Below are positions 1-7,228 of a stretch of 9,905 nt of DNA, one piece after another. The position numbers and the translations under genes were made by a program. The stretch is taken from assembly GCA_937919015.1 (NCBI GenBank), contig CALFPN010000080.1:1-9905 (forward strand), given 5' to 3'. The stretch comes from an uncultured Clostridia bacterium. Lineage in GTDB: Bacteria; Bacillota; Clostridia; Lachnospirales; Anaerotignaceae. A model generated the notes under the pieces. That model saw only the letters and a program-made list of their open reading frames with translations. It was not told the origin of the DNA and did no database searches. Within the stretch, counting starts at the first letter, position 1, and every line of letters begins with the position of its first letter.

Positions 1-1
1 T

Positions 2-847
2 TCTGTAGTGGGTTATCTAAGTACAGTAATTACAAATGGTCGTGGGGCAGCCCTTCCGGATCCGAATGAGTTTTTAACTCATGTTAAAGAATATAATGCT
101 TCTGCACCGGATAATTTATACCTACTTTGTGGTGATGGTAATCTTGAACCAATGGCTCCAGCAATTAGCGAAGCGGCTTCTGCAAAGGCATTAACTCCGA
201 CTGCTCAACCGTGGAAATGGATTATGGAGATTATCAAAAGTTATATTTATAATCTTACTGGGAATTCTGAAAAAGAATGGATGGTGTTTGTTGATACCAA
301 TCCTAGTTTTAGTATTTATACTCAAATGGCTGTTTCTGGTGTAGAACGATTGTTGACTCCAATTAATGCTGATGATTCATCAAAAACTGCTGCTTCTGCT
401 ATGGTTGCTCTTCTTCATGGAACTATTCCTCCGCATCCAATATATGGTTCGTGGACTTATGCTGAGATGGCTAAGGCACAGGGCATAGAAGTTCCGAAGA
501 TTTATATGTTGATTGGTAACCGTTTAACGCAATTTGATGGTGCAGCAACAGCATTTGCAGCACTTTCAGACGCAACAGCAAATTCGCTTTATAATATATA
601 TCAGTCTTGTCCAGAATATTTCGTTGAAGCGAATGAGTCAATCAGTTCTAAAGAGGATTTTATTCATTATTATTCAATGCCTTTAAGAGATTTTAACACA
701 GCGGGTGTTGTCTGTGCGCATATGGGAAGACTGCTTTCTTCTATGCGTCAGGGATATTATAATGTTTATGCAAGTCAAGTTAAAGTCAATAAGGATAAGA
801 TTGATGAATGTTTAAAAGCTATCGATTCTATTGTTGAAAGGTTATAA
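2..847 (+). CDS. ParA/Soj-type partitioning ATPase, 5'-truncated by window edge
   Basis: Members of this family are deviant-Walker ATPases that segregate plasmids, chromosomes or integrated elements. The frame is open to the left edge, so the GTG at 8 is probably internal; the N-terminal Walker A loop would lie outside the window. Counting from that GTG, residues ~35-50 (DNLYLLCGDGNLE) match the 'NLYLLPG' strand of ParA proteins. Residues 92-102 (MVFVDTNPSFS) are the Walker B strand with its aspartate at D96 followed by NPS. The next segment, ending in TPINADDSS, matches the usual 'adrlivPvnaDdfS' stretch, and 'KIYMLIGNRL' fits the later core strand. The gene is visibly AT-richer than polA and its neighbours, which suggests a mobile or recently acquired origin. 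No ParB-like partner follows; a terminator does. The family call is fairly safe, the specific role is unknown. Confidence 0.72.
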   Translation, partial: SVVGYLSTVITNGRGAALPDPNEFLTHVKEYNASAPDNLYLLCGDGNLEPMAPAISEAASAKALTPTAQPWKWIMEIIKSYIYNLTGNSEKEWMVFVDTNPSFSIYTQMAVSGVERLLTPINADDSSKTAASAMVALLHGTIPPHPIYGSWTYAEMAKAQGIEVPKIYMLIGNRLTQFDGAATAFAALSDATANSLYNIYQSCPEYFVEANESISSKEDFIHYYSMPLRDFNTAGVVCAHMGRLLSSMRQGYYNVYASQVKVNKDKIDECLKAIDSIVERL

Positions 848-865
848 TAATAGATGGTTTTTAAT

Positions 866-908
866 AAAAATACCCTCTCTAACTATCTAAAGTTAGAAGG
901 GTATTTTT
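866..908. terminator. Bidirectional hairpin terminator after the parA-like gene
   Basis: The left arm 866-884 and the right arm 891-908 are complementary apart from one unpaired base, with a 6-base loop (atctaa). A-tracts and T-tracts flank the stem on the two sides, so it can act as an intrinsic terminator in both directions. It lies 18 bases after the parA-like stop codon. The stop codon and last residues of the minus-strand gene at 893-1576 lie inside its right arm, which is unusual for a native gene end. Confidence 0.85.
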
Positions 909-1576
909 ATTTTTGGGAATGCAAACATGTGTAAAGCTTCCCCTAAAGATGCCACGATAAAACCGGAGCCATTTTGTTCCAAAGTCGTGGCTACAGGTTC
1001 AAATTCTACCGTATAATCACCAACATTACCGGTAAAGGCTCCTGCAGTAGAGGAAAAATCAATATTATTGATGATTTCCATATCTTCGCCAATGACCATG
1101 CCATTTTCCTTGATTACATACTCCAAAACCAATTCTGGCATACCGCCAAGACGTCCGCCAATCACAGATTTTCCTTTTAAATCATTCCATGCAAAATTCG
1201 GCTCCTCTACGCGGGAAACCAGAAAATTACCGGCTCTTTGGGTTAGCTGGGCAAAGGCTTTCGGGTAATCTTCTTTGCCTTCGTTGTAAACATAGATCCC
1301 TGCTTCTGTACCCAATAAGGCGATATCAGCCGAATCCGAGAGAAGGGCTGTCATGGATTTATCAGCACCATTCCCGATTGCGACCGTTACCTCTAAGCCT
1401 TCTTCCTCAAAAAAACCAAGTTCCTGTGCAACATATTGCGGTGCATAAAAAACAGAATGGACTACTTCATTCAGCCGTACCGGTGTCAATGCTGTTTCCT
1501 CTTGCTGTGTGCTGCAGCCGACGCCGAAGGATAAAGATAACACCCCCGCAGCTGCCAAACAGATTTTCTTTTTCAT
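893..1576 (-). CDS. NMT1/THI5-like ABC transporter substrate-binding lipoprotein, 3'-truncated
   Basis: This is an extracytoplasmic binding protein of the SsuA/THI5 type, which delivers small organic ligands (sulfonates, nitrate-like compounds, pyrimidine precursors of thiamine) to an ABC permease. A signal peptide (MKKK then a hydrophobic stretch) ends in a slightly atypical lipobox, FGVGC, with lipidation expected at C21. The mature part shows the family pattern: 'FYAPQYVAQELGFFEEEGLEV' (~43-63, split here as a fold description), 'GADKSMTALLSDSADIALLG' around 70-89, and 'LKGKSVIGGRLGGMPELVLEY' near 133-153. The start is ATG at 1576 with GGGAGG (1582-1587 on the plus strand) five bases upstream. 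At 227 residues it is about 100 short of the usual ~320-340. The last 13 residues do not look like the family, and the stop codon lies in a terminator stem. Probably a broken gene. No permease or ATPase gene follows in the window. The ligand cannot be read from the sequence. Confidence 0.82.
   Translation of the reverse strand: MKKKICLAAAGVLSLSFGVGCSTQQEETALTPVRLNEVVHSVFYAPQYVAQELGFFEEEGLEVTVAIGNGADKSMTALLSDSADIALLGTEAGIYVYNEGKEDYPKAFAQLTQRAGNFLVSRVEEPNFAWNDLKGKSVIGGRLGGMPELVLEYVIKENGMVIGEDMEIINNIDFSSTAGAFTGNVGDYTVEFEPVATTLEQNGSGFIVASLGEALHMFAFPKIKIPF
908..937. other. Probable junction between foreign DNA and truncated transporter gene
   Basis: Reading leftwards on the minus strand, the transporter-binding protein keeps family-like sequence up to about residue 214 (ASLGEA, codons near 935-952). 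It then ends in an unrelated tail (LHMFAFPKIKIPF) whose last codons come from the hairpin terminator of the parA-like gene. The switch of homology, the change to AT-rich sequence and the terminator all meet in this ~30-base interval. I infer an element end or a deletion/rearrangement breakpoint. No second junction, direct repeat or recombinase is visible here, so the mechanism is unknown. Confidence 0.5.
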
Positions 1577-1664
1577 AAAGACCTCCCAAATTGCATTTTG
1601 TTTCCACTATATGCGCCAATGATGAAAAAAGTATGTTGTCCTGACATTTTTTTCGGCAGGGTGA

Positions 1665-1693
1665 TAGGTTTTTTCAGTGATTTGGTGTATAAT
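1665..1693 (+). promoter_or_regulatory. Putative sigma-A promoter for the polA operon
   Basis: A perfect -10 box TATAAT lies at 1688-1693. The best -35 at 17-base spacing is TAGGTT (1665-1670), a weak match. Transcription would start near 1700, leaving a leader of ~65 bases before the polA ATG. The -10 is convincing by itself; the -35 is not, so the strength is uncertain. Confidence 0.5.
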
Positions 1694-1751
1694 AAAATTT
1701 AATGTGGAGTTTTAGGCGCATTTTTGTGTTAAGATATATTTTTGATAAATC

Positions 1752-1757
1752 AGGAGG
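1752..1757 (+). promoter_or_regulatory. polA ribosome binding site (decides the start)
   Basis: A full AGGAGG lies seven bases before the ATG at 1765. An in-frame ATG at 1702 would add 21 residues, but it has no good Shine-Dalgarno at the right distance and lies almost on top of the expected transcription start. The 1765 start also gives the normal Pol I N-terminus (MAEKIMLIDGNS). Confidence 0.85.
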
Positions 1758-1764
1758 CTGTTTT

Positions 1765-4422
1765 ATGGCTGAAAAAATTATGTTGATCGATGGGAACAGC
1801 ATTGTGAACCGCGCTTTTTATGGGGTACCTTTGCTGACCAACAAAGAAGGCAGATATACCAACGGGGTATATGGTTTTCTGAATATTTTGTTTAAATTAT
1901 TGGATGAAGAAAAGCCGGATCATCTGGCGGTGGCTTTTGACCTGAAAGCCCCTACCTTCCGACATAAAACCTTTGATGGATATAAAGGCAATCGAAAAGG
2001 CATGCCGGAAGAACTGAGAGAGCAGATGCCGCTTTTGAAGGAAATGCTGCAGACCATGCATATTTCTATTTTCGAAAAAGAAGGCTATGAAGCCGATGAT
2101 ATTCTGGGGACATTGTCTGCGCTGGCGGAACAAAACGGCGTTGTGCCTGTGGTGGTATCCGGTGACAGAGACCTGCTGCAGATCGCAGGAGAGAATCTGA
2201 AGGTTCGTATTCCGAAAACAAAAGGTGGACGCACGGAAACAGAAGATTATTATGCATCTGACGTAATGGAAAAATATGGTGTTACTCCTACAGAATTTAT
2301 TGATGTGAAAGCACTGATGGGAGATGCATCCGATAATATCCCCGGTGTCCCCGGGATCGGTGAAAAAACTGCGGTAAAGATCATTCAGCAGTATCACGAT
2401 ATCGAAACGGCCATTGCCCATGCGGCGGAGATCAAGCCGAAAAAGGCATCTGAAAATCTGGCGGAATTTCAGGAACAGGCAAGACTCAGTAAATTCCTTG
2501 CTACCATCATCAGAGATATGCCTCTGGAATGGGACGGGGAATCCATGCGGATGGGCGATCTGTTCAATGGGGAAGCTTACGAAATGGTGAAGCGTCTGGA
2601 ATTTAAGAGCATGTTCAGTCGTTTTGAACAGGCAGTTTCCGCAGAAAAGAAAGAAGAAAAAGCATATCAGTTGATTACAGACAGAGAAGGCACAGAAAAA
2701 GTCATGGCTTCTCTGGAAAAGGGCGAAGCGGGCTATGCCTTTGTATATGATAATGGAGAATGTCAGGGCCTTGCGCTGTATCAGGAAAAAATGGGCGGCG
2801 TCTGGGTGGAAGCTTCCATGCAGCTTCTGATGGATGACATCCTGCGGATTTTTAAAGATTTATTTGCGGACACTGCTTATGAAAAAATCGGTCATGATGT
2901 AAAACAGGATATCAAGCTGCTCCGCGGCTATGGCTATGATGGATTTGAAGCGAAATTTGATACTGCTATTGCGGCATATATCCTCAATGCTACAGGCAGT
3001 TCCTATGAATATGATGATATTGCCAATACATTTCTGAACGAAACCTATCCTTCTGCGGAGGAAGTTCTGGGCAAGGGCAGAACGAAGAAAGCCTTTGTTT
3101 CCCTGCCTGATGAGGAGAGAGCTGCTTTTGCAGCCAGACAGGCGGAAATCTTTTTCCGTGCCAAAAAAGTCATGGAAGAGAAGCTGAGGGAAAACGAGCA
3201 GGAAAGCCTGTTCTATGATATGGAGATGCCTCTGGTCTATGTTCTGGCGGACATGGAAAAATATGGAATCAAGGTGGATAAGGGAGCTTTGCTGGCATAT
3301 CAGAAACTGCTGGACGAAAGTCTTAGTGGTATGACAGAGGAGATCTATGCATTGGCAGGGGAAGAATTCAATATCAATTCCCCCAAGCAGCTGGGTGTGA
3401 TTTTGTTTGAAAAGCTGGGAATGAAGGGCGGCAAAAAAACAAAGACCGGCTATTCCACGGCGGCAGACGTTCTGGAAAAACTGCGTTTTGAGCATCCCAT
3501 CGTAGATAAAATTCTGAATTACAGAACATTGGCAAAACTGAAAAGCACCTATGCAGACGGACTTCTGGCGGTGATGGATATGGACACGGAAAAAATCTAT
3601 TCCACCTTCAACCAGACCATTACGGCCACAGGCCGCATTTCCTCCACAGAACCGAATCTGCAGAATATTCCCGTGCGTCTGGAACTGGGGCGTGAACTGC
3701 GGAAGGTATTCATTCCCGAAAGTGACGAATACTGCTTCTTAGATGCAGACTATTCTCAGATTGAACTGCGCGTATTGGCCCATATTGCAGAGGATGAAAG
3801 CCTTATCGAAGCATTCAAGAGTGGACAGGATATTCACAGAATGACTGCTTCTCAGGTGTTCCATGTGCCTTTTGAAGAGGTTACATCTCTCCAAAGAAGC
3901 AATGCAAAGGCAGTCAACTTTGGTATTATCTACGGAAAAGGCTCCTTCACATTGAGCCAGGATCTTGGTATCACCAGAAAAGAAGCGGAGGAATATATCA
4001 ACGCTTACTTTGCCAGATACCCCAAGATCAAGGGCTTTATGGAGGATACCATCAAAAATGGGGCAGAAAAAGGCTATGTTTCTACCCTTTGGAACCGCAG
4101 ACGTGCCATGCCGGAACTGCAGAGCAGTAATTTCATCCAGAGGGCAGCCGGGGAAAGAGCGGCCATGAATATGCCCATTCAGGGCAGTGCCGCAGATATT
4201 ATCAAACTGGCCATGATCAAGGTGCATAAAGCCTTGAAGGAGGGCGGATTTAAGTCTCGTCTTATCCTGCAGGTACACGATGAACTGCTGATCGAGACCC
4301 ATAAGGATGAAAAAGAAGCAGTGGCAAAAATTTTGAAGGAAAACATGGAGCAGGCGGCAAAATTGGCTGTTCCACTGGATGTGGATGTGCATGAAGGTGC
4401 ATCCTGGTTTGAAGCGAAATAA
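1765..4422 (+). CDS. polA: DNA polymerase I
   Basis: Repair and Okazaki-fragment polymerase with 5' nuclease activity, 885 residues, full length. The 5'-3' nuclease domain (~1-290) has its metal-binding acidic residues in LIDGNS (D9), EADD (E109-D112), GDRD (D134, D136) and GDASDN (D187, D190). A helix-hairpin-helix, IPGVPGIGEKTA, follows at ~192-203. The middle domain (~310-490) has the 3'-5' exonuclease fold but lacks its catalytic residues: the DxE motif reads FVYD (326-329) and the third motif has lost its aspartate (AAFAARQ, 453-459). Proofreading is therefore probably absent, as in Bacillus-type enzymes. The polymerase domain holds motif A DADYSQIE (from D660), motif B RSNAKAVNFGIIYG (711-724) and motif C QVHDE (836-840). 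The start is ATG 1765 behind AGGAGG. It is first in a run with coaE 15 bases downstream. Confidence 0.98.
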   Translation: MAEKIMLIDGNSIVNRAFYGVPLLTNKEGRYTNGVYGFLNILFKLLDEEKPDHLAVAFDLKAPTFRHKTFDGYKGNRKGMPEELREQMPLLKEMLQTMHISIFEKEGYEADDILGTLSALAEQNGVVPVVVSGDRDLLQIAGENLKVRIPKTKGGRTETEDYYASDVMEKYGVTPTEFIDVKALMGDASDNIPGVPGIGEKTAVKIIQQYHDIETAIAHAAEIKPKKASENLAEFQEQARLSKFLATIIRDMPLEWDGESMRMGDLFNGEAYEMVKRLEFKSMFSRFEQAVSAEKKEEKAYQLITDREGTEKVMASLEKGEAGYAFVYDNGECQGLALYQEKMGGVWVEASMQLLMDDILRIFKDLFADTAYEKIGHDVKQDIKLLRGYGYDGFEAKFDTAIAAYILNATGSSYEYDDIANTFLNETYPSAEEVLGKGRTKKAFVSLPDEERAAFAARQAEIFFRAKKVMEEKLRENEQESLFYDMEMPLVYVLADMEKYGIKVDKGALLAYQKLLDESLSGMTEEIYALAGEEFNINSPKQLGVILFEKLGMKGGKKTKTGYSTAADVLEKLRFEHPIVDKILNYRTLAKLKSTYADGLLAVMDMDTEKIYSTFNQTITATGRISSTEPNLQNIPVRLELGRELRKVFIPESDEYCFLDADYSQIELRVLAHIAEDESLIEAFKSGQDIHRMTASQVFHVPFEEVTSLQRSNAKAVNFGIIYGKGSFTLSQDLGITRKEAEEYINAYFARYPKIKGFMEDTIKNGAEKGYVSTLWNRRRAMPELQSSNFIQRAAGERAAMNMPIQGSAADIIKLAMIKVHKALKEGGFKSRLILQVHDELLIETHKDEKEAVAKILKENMEQAAKLAVPLDVDVHEGASWFEAK

Positions 4423-4437
4423 AAGAGGTTGAAAGAT

Positions 4438-5028
4438 ATGAAAGTAATTGGTTTGACAGGGGGTACAGGCAGCGGAAAAAGCGTTGTCAGCAAAAGCCTT
4501 GCGGAAGCAGGGGCTGTCATCGTGGATGCAGACAAAATTGCCCATGAGATCATTCTGAAAGGCGAACCTGCCTATCAGGAGATCGTGGAATATTACGGTA
4601 CAGGCATTCTGGATGCAGAAGGAAATATCATCCGTAAAAAATTGGGCGAGATCGTATTCAATGATAAAGAAAAACTGGTATTTCTGAATCAGTGTACCCA
4701 TAAATATATCACTGCGGAAGTAAAAAAACAGATTGCTGCGGCAAAAGCAGAAGGTACGGCTGCTTCCATCATCGTGGATGCGCCCCTGCTTCTGGAAGCA
4801 AAGCTGGAAGCGGTCTGTGACTTGGTCTGGGTGGTTTATGCCGATCCTGAGGTGCGGGCTCAGCGCGTGATGGATAGAGACGGGATCACTTATGAACTGG
4901 CAAAAGCCCGCATTTCTAATCAGAAAAGCTGGGAAGAATACAAATCTGCGGCAAGTGCTGTCATTGACAACAGCAAAGACCTTGGTCATCTGAAAGAGCA
5001 GATTTCTGAAATTTTAAAATTGTTGTAA
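4438..5028 (+). CDS. coaE: Dephospho-CoA kinase
   Basis: Catalyses the last step of coenzyme A synthesis, ATP-dependent phosphorylation of the ribose 3'-hydroxyl of dephospho-CoA, in the cytoplasm. The protein has 196 residues, normal for the family. The P-loop GGTGSGKS is at 8-15. The substrate-site motif VDADKIAHE is at 29-37 and DAPLLLEA is at 114-121. The lid region RAQRVMDRDG (140-149) is followed by an ISNQ segment, and DNS appears near 167. The ATG at 4438 is preferred over the in-frame TTG at 4429 because AGAGG (4424-4428) touches the TTG but sits nine bases from the ATG. polA-coaE neighbourhood is common in Firmicutes, so this is probably cotranscribed from the polA promoter. Confidence 0.97.
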   Translation: MKVIGLTGGTGSGKSVVSKSLAEAGAVIVDADKIAHEIILKGEPAYQEIVEYYGTGILDAEGNIIRKKLGEIVFNDKEKLVFLNQCTHKYITAEVKKQIAAAKAEGTAASIIVDAPLLLEAKLEAVCDLVWVVYADPEVRAQRVMDRDGITYELAKARISNQKSWEEYKSAASAVIDNSKDLGHLKEQISEILKLL

Positions 5029-5043
5029 AGGAAGCAAGCGAAA

Positions 5044-5595
5044 ATGATTCGATTCATAAAGAGATTGTTCACAACAGCAGTGACCTTTGCGCTGTTGGTG
5101 GCCTTTGGCTATTTTGTGGTTTTGCCTCGTGTTCTGCCTTTGGAATATCAGGATCTTGTAGAGAAATATGCCGCCGTTTATGCGCTGGATCAAAGCTTGG
5201 TCAATGGAGTGATTTTTGCGGAGAGCCATTTTGAACCGGAAGCAGTTTCTTCTGCCGGGGCAAAGGGGTTGATGCAGGTGACGGAAGAGACCGGCAGATG
5301 GGCGGCGGAACAAATGGGATTGCCTGCAGATACCGTTGAACTGACTGACCCGGATACCAATATCCGTATCGGCTGCTGGTATCTTAATTGGCTTTTGGAT
5401 AAATTCGATGGCGTGACAGAAACGGCTCTGGCGGGCTACAATGCCGGACATGGAAATGTAGCGAAGTGGTTGGCCAATGAAGAAATGAGTGCCGATGGCA
5501 TTACGTTGGAAGAAATACCCTATGGAGAAACGAAAAGCTATGTCAAAAAAGTGCAGTTGGCGCAGCTGGCCTACCGCTATGTATATCGCCAATAG
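5044..5595 (+). CDS. Membrane-anchored soluble-lytic-transglycosylase (SLT) domain protein
   Basis: A small peptidoglycan lytic transglycosylase that cleaves the MurNAc-GlcNAc bond with 1,6-anhydro product formation, acting outside the membrane. The 183-residue protein begins with a basic N-terminus and a single hydrophobic helix (~9-29) with no cysteine lipobox, so it is either a signal anchor or a cleaved signal. The SLT domain follows. The catalytic glutamate is E60 in FAESHF, next comes the GAKGLMQVT motif (72-80), then ALAGYNAGHGNV (128-139) with the conserved tyrosine and glycines. The start ATG has AAAGGAAG (5027-5034) upstream, overlapping the coaE stop codon. The gap to coaE is 15 bases, which suggests one transcript. 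Its physiological role, wall remodelling or turnover, is inferred from the family. Confidence 0.93.
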   Translation: MIRFIKRLFTTAVTFALLVAFGYFVVLPRVLPLEYQDLVEKYAAVYALDQSLVNGVIFAESHFEPEAVSSAGAKGLMQVTEETGRWAAEQMGLPADTVELTDPDTNIRIGCWYLNWLLDKFDGVTETALAGYNAGHGNVAKWLANEEMSADGITLEEIPYGETKSYVKKVQLAQLAYRYVYRQ

Positions 5596-5617
5596 CTTTT
5601 GAGAGGATTTGAATGAT

Positions 5618-7225
5618 ATGAAGAAAAGAAAATGGCTTATGCTGCTGGCTCTGTGTATTGGGCTTTCCGGCTGTGGTCAGGAAAAAACAAAAGAGGATGA
5701 TTTTACAGCCGTTGGCGGGGAAACCGTAGATACAATACACGAAAATATGCTGACCCTTTCCATGCGTATTCCTGAAACGCTGAATCCTCTACTGAACAGA
5801 GAAGAAACGGTAGACCGTATTTTGAAACTTATCTATCTGCCTTTACTGGAATTTGACGAAACGGGAAAGGCCTGCCCCGGTGTGGCAGAAAGCTGGGAAG
5901 TGGGTGCAGATGGGAAGACAATTACCATGCAGCTGCAGCATAATCTTCTGTGGCAGAATGGCGGCAGAGTGACTGCGGAGGATGTGGTCTATTCCTTCCG
6001 CACCATTCAGAATGCACCGGAAGACTCCGTTTATAAAAAAGTGTTGGACTATGTGGCTGACTGCACAAAAGCGGGAGAATACACGGTGGTTTTTACCTTC
6101 CGTGAGAACTTCAGCGGGAATCTGAGTGCATTGCGTTTTCCTGTGATCTCTGCAGCTTATCATGGGGGAGAAAACGACCCGAAGGCAGCAGTGAATCAGA
6201 CTCCTGTGGGGAATGGTATGTATAAAATACATTCTCAGAAACAGGCATCTGAACTGATCCTGCAGGCAAGCGAAGGATACGGCGGAGAAAAGCCATCTAT
6301 TTCCAGTATCCGTGTAAAGATCACAGCGGGGGTGGATACAGATATCAATTCCTTTGAACAGGGGATGACAGATGTGCTGGTGGCAGCGGCAACAGAAGCC
6401 GGCAGATATGTGGATGAGGGCATTTCCGGGATGTATCAGTATACTTCAAACCAATATGATTTTATCGGGTTTAATTTCAATAAAGAGCTGTTTCAGGATA
6501 AATCCTTGCGGCAGGCCATTGCTTATGCTGTGCCAAAGGAAAATCTGATGGAAAGCGTATACTTGAACTATGGAGTGATGACCAATACCCCGATCAATCC
6601 CAAAAACTGGCTGTATGAAGAAAATGTTGCCCTGTATGATTATAACCCTTCTATGGCATCCACCTTCCTGAAAAACAGCGGTTGGGGAGATCTGGATGGA
6701 AACGGCAAACTGGAAAAGAAATCTGCAGATGGACAGACAAAACAGCTGAAAGCCACGATTCTGGTCAATACAGAAAATACAGCCAGACGGCAGATTGCTG
6801 CCAAACTGAAGGAGGAACTGACGGCCATTGGTTTCGATATCACCATAGATCAACAGAATTTTGAGATATATCAGCAGAAATTTATGGAAGGTCAGTATGA
6901 CATGATTATTGGCGGATGGAATTGTTCTGAAGTAACAGACTTAACACCGTTTTTCGGAACGGCAGGCAGCCTGAATTATATTGGCTATACCAATGAAGAA
7001 GTGGATCAGCTGCTGGAAGCTGCAAGAACAGCCATTGGGGAAGGGCCTACATTGCTGGCATACAGCAGCCTGCAGAAAAAACTGGCAGAGGAGTTGCCCT
7101 ATATCAGCATTGCATACCGCAATGAAGCAGTTTTTACATCCAAGCATGTGAGTGGAACCATTGAGCCTACGGAATTTAATGTGTTCCACGGCATTGAAAA
7201 ATGGACATATCAGAAAGGGGAGTAA
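5618..7225 (+). CDS. Family 5 (peptide/nickel-type) extracellular solute-binding lipoprotein
   Basis: Binding protein of the DppA/OppA class, 535 residues, a normal length. The signal peptide MKKRKWLMLLALCIGLSGC ends in a clear lipobox, LSGC, with C19 as the lipidated residue. Family signs are LNPLLN near 55-60, GVAESWEVGADGKTITMQL around 88-106, LLWQNGGRVTAEDVVYSF around 110-127, FNFNKE...LRQAIAYAV near 284-303, and WGDLDGNGKLE near 355-365. ATG 5618 is preferred to the in-frame TTG at 5609 because GAGAGG (5601-5606) is only two bases from the TTG but eleven from the ATG. No permease or ATPase gene is adjacent. It must borrow a transporter encoded elsewhere, or act as a sensor or scavenger. 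The ligand is probably a peptide, but this is not shown by the sequence. The gaps to its neighbours are 22 and 3 bases. Confidence 0.93.
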   Translation: MKKRKWLMLLALCIGLSGCGQEKTKEDDFTAVGGETVDTIHENMLTLSMRIPETLNPLLNREETVDRILKLIYLPLLEFDETGKACPGVAESWEVGADGKTITMQLQHNLLWQNGGRVTAEDVVYSFRTIQNAPEDSVYKKVLDYVADCTKAGEYTVVFTFRENFSGNLSALRFPVISAAYHGGENDPKAAVNQTPVGNGMYKIHSQKQASELILQASEGYGGEKPSISSIRVKITAGVDTDINSFEQGMTDVLVAAATEAGRYVDEGISGMYQYTSNQYDFIGFNFNKELFQDKSLRQAIAYAVPKENLMESVYLNYGVMTNTPINPKNWLYEENVALYDYNPSMASTFLKNSGWGDLDGNGKLEKKSADGQTKQLKATILVNTENTARRQIAAKLKEELTAIGFDITIDQQNFEIYQQKFMEGQYDMIIGGWNCSEVTDLTPFFGTAGSLNYIGYTNEEVDQLLEAARTAIGEGPTLLAYSSLQKKLAEELPYISIAYRNEAVFTSKHVSGTIEPTEFNVFHGIEKWTYQKGE

Positions 7226-7228
7226 CCA

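Noticed and set aside
974..1578. Plus-strand open frames opposite the truncated binding protein
   Set aside because: They overlap a clear minus-strand lipoprotein, lack good ribosome binding sites and have no recognisable motifs.
1637..1646. Short palindrome TGTC-CT-GACA between the divergent genes
   Set aside because: Four-base arms are too short to separate from chance, and it matches no known operator such as the Firmicute SOS box.
1577..1764. Possible TPP riboswitch upstream of the THI5-like binding protein
   Set aside because: The minus-strand leader is short and I find no THI-box signature such as CTGAGA with its partner segments; only a ribosome binding site and a stray TATAGT are visible.
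3739..4989. Long minus-strand open frame (416 codons) opposite polA and coaE
   Set aside because: It crosses the polA/coaE boundary, is rich in Cys/Phe/His as typical for antisense frames, and both genes on the plus strand carry unambiguous catalytic motifs.
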